From assembly GCF_001043005.1 (NCBI RefSeq), contig NZ_JYKZ01000010.1, forward strand, positions 1 to 64,000: a stretch of DNA of 64,000 bases. The letters run 5' to 3'. The notes under the pieces were generated by a model. The model had not been told where the DNA came from. It was given only the letters and a program-made list of their open reading frames with translations, and ran no database searches. Positions within the stretch are counted from its first letter, which is position 1; every line of letters begins with the position of its first letter. The translations under genes were made by a program, and so were the position numbers. This document shows, in pieces, positions 18,089-27,082 of the stretch. Origin of the DNA: Pseudomonas psychrophila (GTDB lineage: Bacteria > Pseudomonadota > Gammaproteobacteria > Pseudomonadales > Pseudomonadaceae).

Positions 18089-19519
18089 TTAATGTTCCAG
18101 CTCGTGCTCCGAATTGGCCTTGGGTTTACGTCCGTCTTGTGGTGACAATTGCAGGAAAATCGCCGCTGCCAGCATCGCCATGATACCGACTGTCAGGAAG
18201 GTCAGCTGGAAGGCACCGAGTACGGTGTCCACCCCGTCGCTGCCGCCATCTCCTGTGAAACCGCCGAGCAATGCCCCGGCGCAGGCCACGCCCAGGCTCA
18301 AGGACAATTGCGCAACCACCGACAGCAAACTGTTGCCGCTGCTGGCGCTGGCGTCATCGAGGTCGATCAGGGTGACGGTATTCATTGCGGTGAATTGCAA
18401 TGAGTTGATGGCCCCCAAAACGGCCAGCATGGCCAGCAACAGCGGGTAAGGCGTGTGTTCGGTGACCAGGCCCATGCTGGCCAGCATCAGGCCCAGGGCA
18501 AAGGTGTTGACCGTGAGTACCGTGCGATAACCTGCGCGTTCGATCAGAGGGCGGGCTATCCACTTGGCCAGCATGGCGGCTGCGGCCAGTGGCAGCATGC
18601 TCATCCCGGCTTGTGACGGCGAGTAGCCCAGCGCCACTTGCAGCAGCAGGGGCACCAGAAACGGCAGGGCTCCGCTGCCCAGGCGGGCAAACAGGTTGCC
18701 CAGAATCCCCACTGCAAAGGTTTTGGTTTTAAACAGCACCGGCGAGAACAGCGGGTTGCTGATATTGCCCGCCCGTAACCAGTAAGCGGCCAGGCACGCC
18801 ATGCCGGCGAACAGCAGCAACATCACGCGCAAGTGCGGCATGTGCAACTCGCCCAGCCCCTCCATCGCAATGGTGATGAAAATCATCGCGGCGCCAAACA
18901 GCACAAAACCCAGGCCGTCGAAGCGGGTGCGTTCGCTGCCGCGCAAGTCTGGAATGAAGTGCCATACCGCCCAGCACCCGAGCATGCCCACCGGCAGGTT
19001 GATCAGAAAAATCCAGTGCCAGCTCAGGTATTGCACCATCCAGCCGCCCATGGTGGGACCGATCAGCGGACCGAGCAGGCCGGGGATGGTGATAAACCCC
19101 ATGATCCGTACCAATTCCGAGCGTGGGTAAGCCTTGAGCACCACCAGCCGTCCGATGGGCAGCATCAACGCCCCGCCCAGTCCCTGGACGATCCGTGCGC
19201 CAATCAATTCGTTGAGGGTGTTGGACAACGCGCAGAGCAACGAGCCGAAGCTAAATAGCAGGATGGCGCTGAAGAAGATTTTCTTGGTCCCGAAGCGGTC
19301 GGCGATCCAGCCCGAAGCAGGAATCAGCAGGGCGACGGTAAGCATGTAGGCAACGATCACGCCTTGCATGCGCAGCGGGTTTTCTTTCAGATCGCTGGCC
19401 ATGTCGGGCAGGGCAGTGTTGAGAATGGTGCCGTCGAGCGACTGCATGAAAAACGCGATGGCCACAACCCACGGCAACCAGCGCAGGGTTTCAGGACTCA
19501 GAACCGGGCGTACGGGCAT
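18089..19519 (-). CDS. mdtD: MdtD-like MFS multidrug transporter (DHA2 type)
   Basis: A 476-residue inner membrane protein with many hydrophobic segments consistent with a 14-TM DHA2 transporter. The antiporter-type motifs are visible: SLDGTILNTALPDMA in TM1, GWIADRFGTKKIF in the loop after TM2, and GLLGPLIGPTMGGW in TM5. This is close to MdtD/EmrB-like proton-driven drug exporters; no membrane-fusion partner is adjacent. Substrates cannot be read from sequence. A family B REP lies just upstream (19550-19639). Confidence 0.85.
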   Translation of the reverse strand: MPVRPVLSPETLRWLPWVVAIAFFMQSLDGTILNTALPDMASDLKENPLRMQGVIVAYMLTVALLIPASGWIADRFGTKKIFFSAILLFSFGSLLCALSNTLNELIGARIVQGLGGALMLPIGRLVVLKAYPRSELVRIMGFITIPGLLGPLIGPTMGGWMVQYLSWHWIFLINLPVGMLGCWAVWHFIPDLRGSERTRFDGLGFVLFGAAMIFITIAMEGLGELHMPHLRVMLLLFAGMACLAAYWLRAGNISNPLFSPVLFKTKTFAVGILGNLFARLGSGALPFLVPLLLQVALGYSPSQAGMSMLPLAAAAMLAKWIARPLIERAGYRTVLTVNTFALGLMLASMGLVTEHTPYPLLLAMLAVLGAINSLQFTAMNTVTLIDLDDASASSGNSLLSVVAQLSLSLGVACAGALLGGFTGDGGSDGVDTVLGAFQLTFLTVGIMAMLAAAIFLQLSPQDGRKPKANSEHELEH

Positions 19520-19549
19520 AAGACCTCTTTTTTATGATGAGCATTTTTT

Positions 19550-19639
19550 GTAGTCGCTGCCGAAGGCTGCGAAGGGTTGCTCAGCAACCCGTTTTCCGAG
19601 AACCCCGCGAACCTTCTCGCAGCCTTCGGCAGCGACTAC
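19550..19639. repeat. REP doublet (family B)
   Basis: GTAGTCGCTGCCGAAGGCTG at 19550 pairs with CAGCCTTCGGCAGCGACTAC ending at 19639. It also contains an internal smaller inverted repeat (GGGTTGCT/AGCAACCC). Confidence 0.9.
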
Positions 19640-19644
19640 AGGTA

Positions 19645-20982
19645 TTACAACGTCAATGTCAGCTTCTTGACCAACGCACCCGGCAGCAGATTCGATGCAG
19701 TCTGGCGCTGGTCGTAGGTGCTGGCCGACAGCAACAACTCACGATCTGCCGTCAGTGCCTCCAACTGCGAACCCAGCAGACTATAGACGCTGTCATCAAA
19801 ACGCATGGTGTTGACCGGGGCCTTTATCTCGCCGTTTTCGACCCAGAAAGTGGCAAAGCGGGTCATGCCGGTCAGGCGTGCGGCCGGTTGGTCCGAGTAG
19901 TTCAAGTACCACAGGTTGCTGATGTACAACCCGGTGCCCAATTGCTTGAGAATATCGGCCTGTTCCAGCGTACCCGCCGCCATCGCCAGTGCACTCGGTG
20001 CTTCGCCCTCCGGCGCGCCGTTGACCTCAAGGCCATATTCGGCGGCACTGCGCGAACCCACCAGTTGCTGGTTGGCCTTGCCGTGCTTGACCAGGGACAA
20101 GTCCTGGCGCGGATACCCTTCGCCGGAAAACGCCGGGCTCAGGGACTGGCTGACCTGCTCGTCAAAAGACACCAGGGGGCTCAGGTGCGCATCACCGCCG
20201 TACAGCCGCTGCAATGGGCTGGATTTACTGGCCAGCGCCTGAGCCGAAAAGCCGCCCCAGCACAGCATGCTCATCACTTCTTCCAACGCTGCCGGGGCCA
20301 GGTAGGCCCGGTACTCACCGGGTGCCAGGGCATGCAGCGGACGATCCAGAAAGCTCAGTTGCTCACGGGCCAGTTGCATGCGCTGGGCGAAACGCTCGCT
20401 GTCCCAGTCGGCCCCGGCGTAGCTGGCTTTTACCGCTTGGCCGTTGCTGTGAAACAGGCTCCAGTCGAAGTTGAAACTGTTGGCCTGATGCCAGCCAAAC
20501 GCACCTTCGGAGCTGGCGTAGCCGTAGCTGATCGGGCCGCAGGCATAAAACCCCACAAGGTCGACACCCGACGAAGCGCTGCGGATTTCTTCGAGTACCC
20601 GGGCGGTGTCCGGCAGTGGCTGGTCCTGCACGTTATGGCTGTGCCAAGGCTGTGGGTTCAGCAATAAATAAGGGTCTGCGGGCAACAACGGCAAGGTGTC
20701 ACGCAACTGCTGCAAGGCTTCGGTCAGGCGCTGCTTGTCGACATCCAGCTCGCCGGCCAGGGTGAGGCTGATGTCCCCGTGGCGGCCGTCGTTGATCAGT
20801 TTCAGGCTCAGGCTGGCTTGTTGCACAAGCCCGGCCTGGCGCACCTTACCCTTGTTGAAACGAATAAATTCCGAGGCTTCGGCGTTATAGCCCAGGGTGA
20901 ACCGCTCTGGCGGGCGAATCGCATTGCCCAGCCATTCAACCAACCCCTTGAACTGCTCGGCCTGACTCAATGGGGTACTCAT
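19645..20982 (-). CDS. TldE/PmbA-type protein of TldD-like protease pair
   Basis: A 445-residue protein of the TldD/PmbA family that lacks the HExxxH zinc motif, as TldE/PmbA subunits do. The C-terminal half has the family pattern (GTGLYISNLWYLNYSDQPAA, LTGMTRFATFWVENGEIKAP). It should form a heterodimeric metalloprotease with the preceding gene product. The start codon overlaps the stop of that gene by one base (TGATG), indicating translational coupling. This is probably a paralogue of the canonical tldD/pmbA genes, which usually sit elsewhere in Pseudomonas; that is from memory. Confidence 0.85.
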   Translation of the reverse strand: MSTPLSQAEQFKGLVEWLGNAIRPPERFTLGYNAEASEFIRFNKGKVRQAGLVQQASLSLKLINDGRHGDISLTLAGELDVDKQRLTEALQQLRDTLPLLPADPYLLLNPQPWHSHNVQDQPLPDTARVLEEIRSASSGVDLVGFYACGPISYGYASSEGAFGWHQANSFNFDWSLFHSNGQAVKASYAGADWDSERFAQRMQLAREQLSFLDRPLHALAPGEYRAYLAPAALEEVMSMLCWGGFSAQALASKSSPLQRLYGGDAHLSPLVSFDEQVSQSLSPAFSGEGYPRQDLSLVKHGKANQQLVGSRSAAEYGLEVNGAPEGEAPSALAMAAGTLEQADILKQLGTGLYISNLWYLNYSDQPAARLTGMTRFATFWVENGEIKAPVNTMRFDDSVYSLLGSQLEALTADRELLLSASTYDQRQTASNLLPGALVKKLTLTL

Positions 20983-22424
20983 CAGGCATCGCCTCCAAAC
21001 ACATCAATTTGATTGAACACACACGCGGGTGACGCATGCCCTACGCGGATCACCTGATTGGGTTCGCCCTTGCCGCAGTTCGGCGTACCCAGCACCTTGA
21101 AGGTACTGGCGTCGCCCACGGCGCTGAGGTTGCGCCAGAACTGATCGGAAATACCGCGGTAGTTGGGGTTTTTCACCACGCCCTTGAGTTCACCGTTCTC
21201 GATCAACTGGCCCCATTCGCAACCGAACTGGAACTTGTTGCGGGCATCGTCAATGGACCAGGAGCGGTTGGTAGCCATCAGGATACCGTTTTCGATACCG
21301 CCAATCAGTTGGGCCATTGACTGGTCACCAGGCTCGATATTGAGGTTGGCCATGCGGTCAATCGGCGGGCGGTTCCAGCCGCAGGCGCGGCTGTTGGCCA
21401 CGCCTTCAAGGCCCGAACGAAATTGCGACAGCGCGCCGCCCAATGGCCGCAACAGCAAGCCTTCGCGGATCAGGAACTCCTTGTGCGCGGGGGTGCCATC
21501 GTCATCGAAACTGTAGCTGGCCAGCTGTTCCGGAATATCGGGGTCGAAGGTCACGTTCAGCAGTTTTGAGCCGTATTGCAGGCTGCCAAAGTCGCTGGCC
21601 TTGACGAAGCTGGTGCCTGCGTAATTGCGTTCGTCGCCCAGAATGCGGTCCAGCTCCAGCGGGTGGCCGATGGATTCGTGAATTTGCAGGATCATCTGGT
21701 CGGGCATCAGCAACAGATCGCGTTTGCCGATCGGGGCATTGGGTGCCATCAGCAATTGCAGGGCCTGGTCGGCGACCTTGGGCGCGGCACCGATCAACCC
21801 GCAGCGGCTGATCACGTCGGCGCCGCCTTGCTGACCGAAGTTTTCGCGGCCCAGGCTGCGGGTCTGGCTGTCGTTGCCGTCATAGGCGGTGACGCTCATC
21901 CCCGGGTAGACAAAACGCTGCGCCCGGCGCAGCTCGGCGCCTGCGCTGTTGAGGTAGATCTGCTCGACGTGATTGAGGCCCAGCGAAACGTCCCAGCTGA
22001 CCAGCCGCTCGTCCTTGGGTACGGCAGCCGATTCTGCGCCCAGCAACTCAAAGCAGTCGTTGAGTGACGGAAATGCTTGATCGAGGTGGGGCGAGAAGTA
22101 GTCAGCGCGCTCGTGGGACACCGGCTCCTGGCTCAGGTCGAGCAGGGCGTAGGCAGCAATCAGGTGTGCCTGGGCTTCGGCACGTTCCAGGGCCGCCTGC
22201 AAACCCGCTTGCGACAGGTCATTGGTGGCGGCATAGGCTTCAACACCTTTGAGCCGTACCGTGAGCATCGCGCCCTGATCGTGATTGAATGAAGGAGGTT
22301 CTGCGACGTTCTTGCGTACCGACAGGTATTGCCCGGACTCGCGCACATAGCGTAGCGAAAAGAACTCTGCCCGGGTGTGCAACGCGCTAAAGCGTTGCTT
22401 GAGCTGAGGGTAAAAATCGAACAT
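20982..22424 (-). CDS. TldD-like zinc metalloprotease
   Basis: A 480-residue TldD-family protein with the catalytic motif HESIGH (HExxxH) in MILQIHESIGHPLELDRILG. Other family features are GTSFVKASDFG and the C-terminal LGTPNCGKGEPNQ, whose Cys is a likely third zinc ligand. It should be cytosolic and work with the overlapping TldE-like partner to cleave unfolded or modified peptides. The pair forms a two-gene operon bounded by family B REPs. Confidence 0.88.
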   Translation of the reverse strand: MFDFYPQLKQRFSALHTRAEFFSLRYVRESGQYLSVRKNVAEPPSFNHDQGAMLTVRLKGVEAYAATNDLSQAGLQAALERAEAQAHLIAAYALLDLSQEPVSHERADYFSPHLDQAFPSLNDCFELLGAESAAVPKDERLVSWDVSLGLNHVEQIYLNSAGAELRRAQRFVYPGMSVTAYDGNDSQTRSLGRENFGQQGGADVISRCGLIGAAPKVADQALQLLMAPNAPIGKRDLLLMPDQMILQIHESIGHPLELDRILGDERNYAGTSFVKASDFGSLQYGSKLLNVTFDPDIPEQLASYSFDDDGTPAHKEFLIREGLLLRPLGGALSQFRSGLEGVANSRACGWNRPPIDRMANLNIEPGDQSMAQLIGGIENGILMATNRSWSIDDARNKFQFGCEWGQLIENGELKGVVKNPNYRGISDQFWRNLSAVGDASTFKVLGTPNCGKGEPNQVIRVGHASPACVFNQIDVFGGDA

Positions 22425-22555
22425 GCACTGACCTCCGAAAAACGGGAAACGTATCGAGGTTTGAAATTAGAGAGCGAAACGAGGCGACAGAGTAGGCCTG
22501 CGTTGAGGCCGGGGGCAAGCCGGGGGGAGATGAAACCAAAAACGACGACCAACCT

Positions 22556-22652
22556 GTAGCCGCTGCCGAAGGCTGCGATCGAGCCCGAAGGGTTCGCTCT
22601 TTTCAAAAGCGAAGGTCCTTCGGCCCTTATCGCAGCCTGCGGCAGCGGCTAC
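22556..22652. repeat. REP doublet (family B)
   Basis: GTAGCCGCTGCCGAAGGCTG at 22556 and CAGCCTGCGGCAGCGGCTAC ending at 22652, with GAGCCCGAAGG/CCTTCGGCCC internal complementarity. Lies between the tldD-like gene and betA. Confidence 0.9.
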
Positions 22653-22664
22653 ACGGTGTTGTGT

Positions 22665-24368
22665 TTACTGCGCGGTACGGCTGACTTCACGCAGCGGCTT
22701 GCCGCGAACCGGCGCATCGCCTGCTACGTAGTAGTCGGCAGTGCTGCGCGGCAGTGGCTGGCGGCCACGGATCTTGTCGGCGATTTTCTCGGCAATCATG
22801 ATCGTTGGCGCGTTCAGGTTGCCGGTAGTGATCAGCGGCATGATCGAGGCATCGACCACACGCAGCCCCTGCATCCCGTGTACACGGCCTTCGGCGTCTA
22901 CTACAGCCATCTCGTCGGTGCCCATTTTGCACGAGCAGGACGGGTGGAAAGCGGTCTCGGCGTGTTCGCGGATAAAGGTATCCAGCTCTTCGTCGGTCTG
23001 CTTGTCGATGCCCGGGCTGATTTCGCGCCCGCGGAACGCATCCAGAGCAGGCTGTTGCATGATTTCGCGGGTCAGGCGGATGCCGTCACGGAATTCCTGC
23101 CAGTCTTGCTCGGCGGCCATGTAGTTGAACAGGATGCTCGGGTACTCGCGCGGGTCCTTGGACTTCACGTTGATCCGGCCACGGCTCGGCGAGCGCATGG
23201 AACCCATATGGGCCTGGAAACCGTGCTCTTTCACGCCATTGCTGCCGTTGTAGTTAATCGCTACCGGCAGGAAGTGGTACTGAATGTTCGGCCACTCGAA
23301 TTCTTCGCGGGTACGGATAAAACCACCGGCTTCGAACTGGTTGCTGGCGCCAATGCCTTTACCCAGGAACAGCCATTCGGCACCGATAGCTGGCTGGTTG
23401 TACCAGAGCAGCGACGGGTAGAGCGAAACGGGTTGGGTGCACGCGTACTGCAGGTACAGTTCAAGGTGATCCTGCAGGTTCTGGCCAACGCCCGGCAGGT
23501 CGTGAACCACAGGAATGTCGAGGCTGTTGAGCAGCTCGGCCGGGCCGACGCCCGAGCGTTGCAGCACGGTTGGCGAGCCAATGGCGCCGCTGCACAGCAG
23601 CACTTCTTTGCGTGCGGTGGCCTGGATGCGAGTGTCGCTGTCGCCGACCATGTAGGTAACGCCCACGGCGCGTTTGCCTTCAAAGACGATTTTGTCGGTC
23701 AGGGCGTGGGTCACGATGGTCAGCGTCGAGCGCTGCTTGGCCGTGTCCAGGTAGCCGCGTGCGGTGCTGGCGCGACGGCCGTTCGGCGTCACGGTGCGGT
23801 CCATCGGGCCAAAACCTTCCTGCTGATAGCCGTTCAGGTCTTCGGTACGCGGGTAGCCGGCTTGTACGCCTGCTTCAACCATGGCGTGGAACAACACGTT
23901 GTTCCCGGCTTTTGGCGTGGTCACGCTGACCGGACCATCGCCACCGTGGTAGTCGTTGGCACCGATGTCGCGGGTTTCGGCTTTACGAAAGTACGGCAGG
24001 CAGTTCAGGTAATCCCAGTCTTCGAGGCCTGGCAGTTTTGCCCAGCCGTCGTAGTCCATCGCGTTACCGCGGATGTAGCACATGCCGTTGATCAGGGACG
24101 AACCGCCCAGGCCCTTGCCACGGCCACATTCCATGCGGCGATTGTCCATGTGTGGCTCTGGATCGGTTTCGAAGGCCCAGTTGTAGCGACGGCCCTGCAG
24201 CGGGAATGCCAGGGCGGCAGGCATCTGGGTACGGAAATCGAGACGGTAGTCCGGGCCGCCAGCTTCAAGCAGCAGCACGGTGACGCCTTGGTCTTCAGTC
24301 AGACGGGTCGCCAGGGTGTTACCGGCAGAGCCGGCACCAATGATGATGTAATCGAATTCTTGGGACAT
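22665..24368 (-). CDS. betA: Choline dehydrogenase
   Basis: A 567-residue GMC-family flavoprotein oxidising choline to betaine aldehyde (and aldehyde to betaine) at the membrane with electrons to the respiratory chain. The N-terminal FAD motif YIIIGAGSAGNTLATRL, the GMC signatures GRGKGLGGSSLINGMCYIRG and GAIGSPTVLQRSGVGP, and the active-site region HPSCSCKMGTD are present. The start at 24368 is the usual MSQEFDYIIIG. It is the last gene of betI-betB-betA, separated from betB by a REP doublet in the 123-bp gap. Confidence 0.96.
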   Translation of the reverse strand: MSQEFDYIIIGAGSAGNTLATRLTEDQGVTVLLLEAGGPDYRLDFRTQMPAALAFPLQGRRYNWAFETDPEPHMDNRRMECGRGKGLGGSSLINGMCYIRGNAMDYDGWAKLPGLEDWDYLNCLPYFRKAETRDIGANDYHGGDGPVSVTTPKAGNNVLFHAMVEAGVQAGYPRTEDLNGYQQEGFGPMDRTVTPNGRRASTARGYLDTAKQRSTLTIVTHALTDKIVFEGKRAVGVTYMVGDSDTRIQATARKEVLLCSGAIGSPTVLQRSGVGPAELLNSLDIPVVHDLPGVGQNLQDHLELYLQYACTQPVSLYPSLLWYNQPAIGAEWLFLGKGIGASNQFEAGGFIRTREEFEWPNIQYHFLPVAINYNGSNGVKEHGFQAHMGSMRSPSRGRINVKSKDPREYPSILFNYMAAEQDWQEFRDGIRLTREIMQQPALDAFRGREISPGIDKQTDEELDTFIREHAETAFHPSCSCKMGTDEMAVVDAEGRVHGMQGLRVVDASIMPLITTGNLNAPTIMIAEKIADKIRGRQPLPRSTADYYVAGDAPVRGKPLREVSRTAQ

Positions 24369-24402
24369 AAAATGCACCCTCTTTAAAGTTGTGGCAGAGC
24401 GA

Positions 24403-24487
24403 GTGGGAGCGGGCCTGCCCGCGATTGCATCAGCGCGGTGCAACGGGTGCACCGCGTCGCCTGCATCGCGAGCAGGCTCGCTCCCAC
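24403..24487. repeat. REP doublet (family A), betA-betB gap
   Basis: GTGGGAGCGGGCCTGCCCGC at 24403 with inverted partner ending at 24487; the spacer contains GCGCGGTGCA/TGCACCGCG complementarity, so the whole element can fold as one long hairpin inside the betBA transcript. Confidence 0.9.
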
Positions 24488-24491
24488 AGGG

Positions 24492-25964
24492 TTAGAACAC
24501 CGAAACGTAGTCGCCCAGCTCTACCTGTACCGATTTGACCTGGGTGTACTGTGCAAGCGAGCTGATGCCGTTTTCACGACCGATGCCCGATTGCTTGTAA
24601 CCGCCTACCGGCATTTTTGCGTCGGACTCGCCCCAAGCGTTGATCCAGCAAATACCTGCTTCCAGTTGGTGAATCACGCGGTGGGCGCGGTTCAGGTCCT
24701 TGGTCACGACGCCAGCAGCCAGGCCGAACTCGGTGTCGTTGGCGCGGCGGATCACTTCTTCTTCGGTGTCGTAGGTGAGGATGCTCATCACCGGGCCAAA
24801 GATTTCTTCTTTGACGATGGTCATCTCGTCGGTGCAGTCGGTGAACACGGTGGGTGCCACGAATGCGCCCTTGGCCAGATCGCCTTGGGTCAGACGTTCG
24901 CCGCCGCACAGTACGCGGGCGCCTTCTTCTTTACCCTTGGCAATGTAGCCCAGCACACTTTCCATGTGAGCAAAGCTGACCAGCGGGCCGAAGTTGGTGT
25001 TTTCGTCTTCCGGATTGCCGATGCGGATGCGCGCAACGCGTTCCAGAATCTTGGCTTCAAACGCCGACTTCAGTGCAGTAGGGATAAACACGCGAGTGCC
25101 GTTGGTGCACACCTGACCCGAGCTGTAGAAGTTGGCCATCATCGCGGTATCTGCGGCGCGGTCTAGGTCGGCGTCGTCGAAAATGATCAGGGGCGACTTG
25201 CCGCCCAGTTCCATGGTCACGTCTTTCAAAGACGAGCTGGTGGCGCTGGCGGTGACTTTCTTGCCGGTGTCGGTGCCGCCGGTGAACGAGATTTTTTCGA
25301 TGCGCGGGTGCTCGGTCAGCCAGGTACCGACTTCACGGCCACTGCCGGTCAGCACGTTGAACACGCCATCCGGCAGGCCCGCCTGGGTGAAGATCTCGGC
25401 CAGCTTGAGGGTCGTCAGGGAGGTGACTTCGCTTGGCTTGAAGATCATCGCGTTACCGGCAGCCAGTGCAGGCGCGGCTTTCCACAGGGCGATCTGGATT
25501 GGGTAGTTCCACGCGCCGATACCGGCCACAACGCCCAGCGGCTCGCGGCGGGTGTAAACGAAAGAGGTGGTGCGCAGCGGGATTTGCTCGCCTTCAATGG
25601 CGGGTGCAAGGCCTGCGTAGTATTCGAGTACATCGGCACCGGTCACGATGTCGACGTAACGGGTTTCGGAGTACGACTTGCCGGTGTCCAGGGTTTCCAG
25701 GGCGGCCAGTTCATCGTTGCGCTCGCGCAGGATTTCCACGGCGCGACGCAGGATGCGCGAACGCTCCATGGACGTCATGGCGGCCCAGATTTTCTGGCCC
25801 TTTTCAGCGCTGACAACCGCGCGCTCGACGTCTTCTTTGGTTGCGCGTTGCACTTGAGCGAGGACTTCGCCGTTAGCCGGGTTGATGGCATCGAAAGTAG
25901 CGTCGCTACCGGCGTCGGTGTAGCCGCCGTCGATGTAGAGTTTTTGCAGTTCGAAACGGGCCAT
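24492..25964 (-). CDS. betB: Betaine aldehyde dehydrogenase
   Basis: A 490-residue NAD(P)-dependent aldehyde dehydrogenase that completes choline oxidation to glycine betaine. Visible signatures are the coenzyme-binding WNYPIQIALWKAAPALAAGN and FTGGTDTGKKV, the catalytic Glu in VTMELGGKSPL and the catalytic Cys in SSGQVCTNGTRVF (about residue 286). Length equals that of P. aeruginosa BetB. I chose MARFELQKLYIDGGY at 25964. It lies between betI and betA on the same strand. Confidence 0.97.
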   Translation of the reverse strand: MARFELQKLYIDGGYTDAGSDATFDAINPANGEVLAQVQRATKEDVERAVVSAEKGQKIWAAMTSMERSRILRRAVEILRERNDELAALETLDTGKSYSETRYVDIVTGADVLEYYAGLAPAIEGEQIPLRTTSFVYTRREPLGVVAGIGAWNYPIQIALWKAAPALAAGNAMIFKPSEVTSLTTLKLAEIFTQAGLPDGVFNVLTGSGREVGTWLTEHPRIEKISFTGGTDTGKKVTASATSSSLKDVTMELGGKSPLIIFDDADLDRAADTAMMANFYSSGQVCTNGTRVFIPTALKSAFEAKILERVARIRIGNPEDENTNFGPLVSFAHMESVLGYIAKGKEEGARVLCGGERLTQGDLAKGAFVAPTVFTDCTDEMTIVKEEIFGPVMSILTYDTEEEVIRRANDTEFGLAAGVVTKDLNRAHRVIHQLEAGICWINAWGESDAKMPVGGYKQSGIGRENGISSLAQYTQVKSVQVELGDYVSVF

Positions 25965-26072
25965 AAAATCCTCGCAAGTGCATAAGTGGTTGGCGTTGAT
26001 CGTGAGTCGGGTGCCATCTGATTGGGGCAACTCAAACTCATGACAGTTCAGGGGTTAAGCATTTATTGAGGC

Positions 26073-26666
26073 CTAACTCACCTGTTTCGCCAGTTGTAGA
26101 TCCATGTATTCGTAGCAGATGCGTTGTGCCTGTTCGGTGTCGAACGCGTCTCCCGACAGGGCACCCCGCAACCATAGTCCATCGATGAGAGCTGCCAGGC
26201 CCCGTGCTGCATTGCGGGCCTGGGCCTGCGGCATTACGCGGCGAAACTGGCAGCACAGATTGGAGTACAAGCGGTGGTCGTTGATCCGCTGCAATCTGTG
26301 CAACGACGGCTGGTGCATGCTGGCGGCCCAGAAGGCCAGCCAGGTTTTCATTGCCGGGCCACTGACCTGGCTGGCGTCAAAGTTGCCTTCAACAATCACC
26401 TGCAGATGAGCCCGTGGGCTGTCATCGCTTAACGCCAGGCGGCGCTCGGTGACGTTGTCGATCAAGACGTTCATCAAGTACCGCATGGTGGCGGCAATCA
26501 GACCGTTCTTGTCTTTGAAGTAGTGACTGATGATGCCGTTCGACACACCGGCCAGACGGGCAATCAGCGCAATGCTGGCATCTGCCATCCCGACCTGATC
26601 GACAGCCGTCAACGTGGCTTCGATCAACTGCTGGCGGCGTATGGGTTGCATACCGACCTTGGGCAT
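26073..26666 (-). CDS. betI: Choline-responsive repressor BetI
   Basis: A 197-residue TetR-family regulator. The N-terminal HTH is visible at about residues 28-52 (IALIARLAGVSNGIISHYFK) with the BetI-typical MPKVGMQPIRRQQLIEATL start. The remainder is the choline-binding dimer domain. BetI represses betIBA and often betT until choline is present. It is the first gene of betIBA and is divergent from betT; the palindrome at 26735-26754, 69 bp upstream of its start, is the expected operator. Confidence 0.95.
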   Translation of the reverse strand: MPKVGMQPIRRQQLIEATLTAVDQVGMADASIALIARLAGVSNGIISHYFKDKNGLIAATMRYLMNVLIDNVTERRLALSDDSPRAHLQVIVEGNFDASQVSGPAMKTWLAFWAASMHQPSLHRLQRINDHRLYSNLCCQFRRVMPQAQARNAARGLAALIDGLWLRGALSGDAFDTEQAQRICYEYMDLQLAKQVS

Positions 26667-26734
26667 TTCGCAAATCTCCTTGGGCCGGCGAGCAGTGCAT
26701 AAGCATCACTGAACGACAGCCAGTCTATTTTGTT

Positions 26735-26754
26735 TTGATTGAACGTTCAATCAA
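26735..26754. promoter_or_regulatory. BetI operator palindrome
   Basis: A perfect 20-bp palindrome with core TTGAACGTTCAA lies in the divergent betI-betT region. It matches the known form of BetI operators. Position and symmetry make it the likely repression site for betIBA. The rest of the 415-bp gap contains a REP doublet and the betT leader. Confidence 0.85.
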
Positions 26755-26848
26755 CAAAGAATAAGCTCTGCGACAAATCGTCGCGATTTATGTCGTTTCC
26801 CTACGCATGAATGGCGCAAAACGACACGGTAAAAGCTCCGAAACCCTT

Positions 26849-26945
26849 GTGGGAGCGAGCCTGCTCGCGAAGGCTGTCAGCGATACGCACTCTAACGGAA
26901 TAGGCGCGGTGCCCTTGATGCCTTCGCGAGCGGGCTCGCTCCCAC
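26849..26945. repeat. REP doublet (family A), betI-betT gap
   Basis: GTGGGAGCGAGCCTGCTCGC at 26849 with inverted partner ending at 26945. It separates the BetI palindrome from betT, so betT may have a separate promoter between 26946 and 27082. Confidence 0.9.
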
Positions 26946-27082
26946 AGACGGCATCTGTCTGGGCGGGTCCGGTTTTTTAGCGGTGTCTTTATATCACTCG
27001 ACCGTTGGTCGTAATCCAACCCTTTGGTCGAGTGGTGCGTTGCCTTAAGTCCTTGTCTCGCACTGCCTGGAGCACCCGTGCA

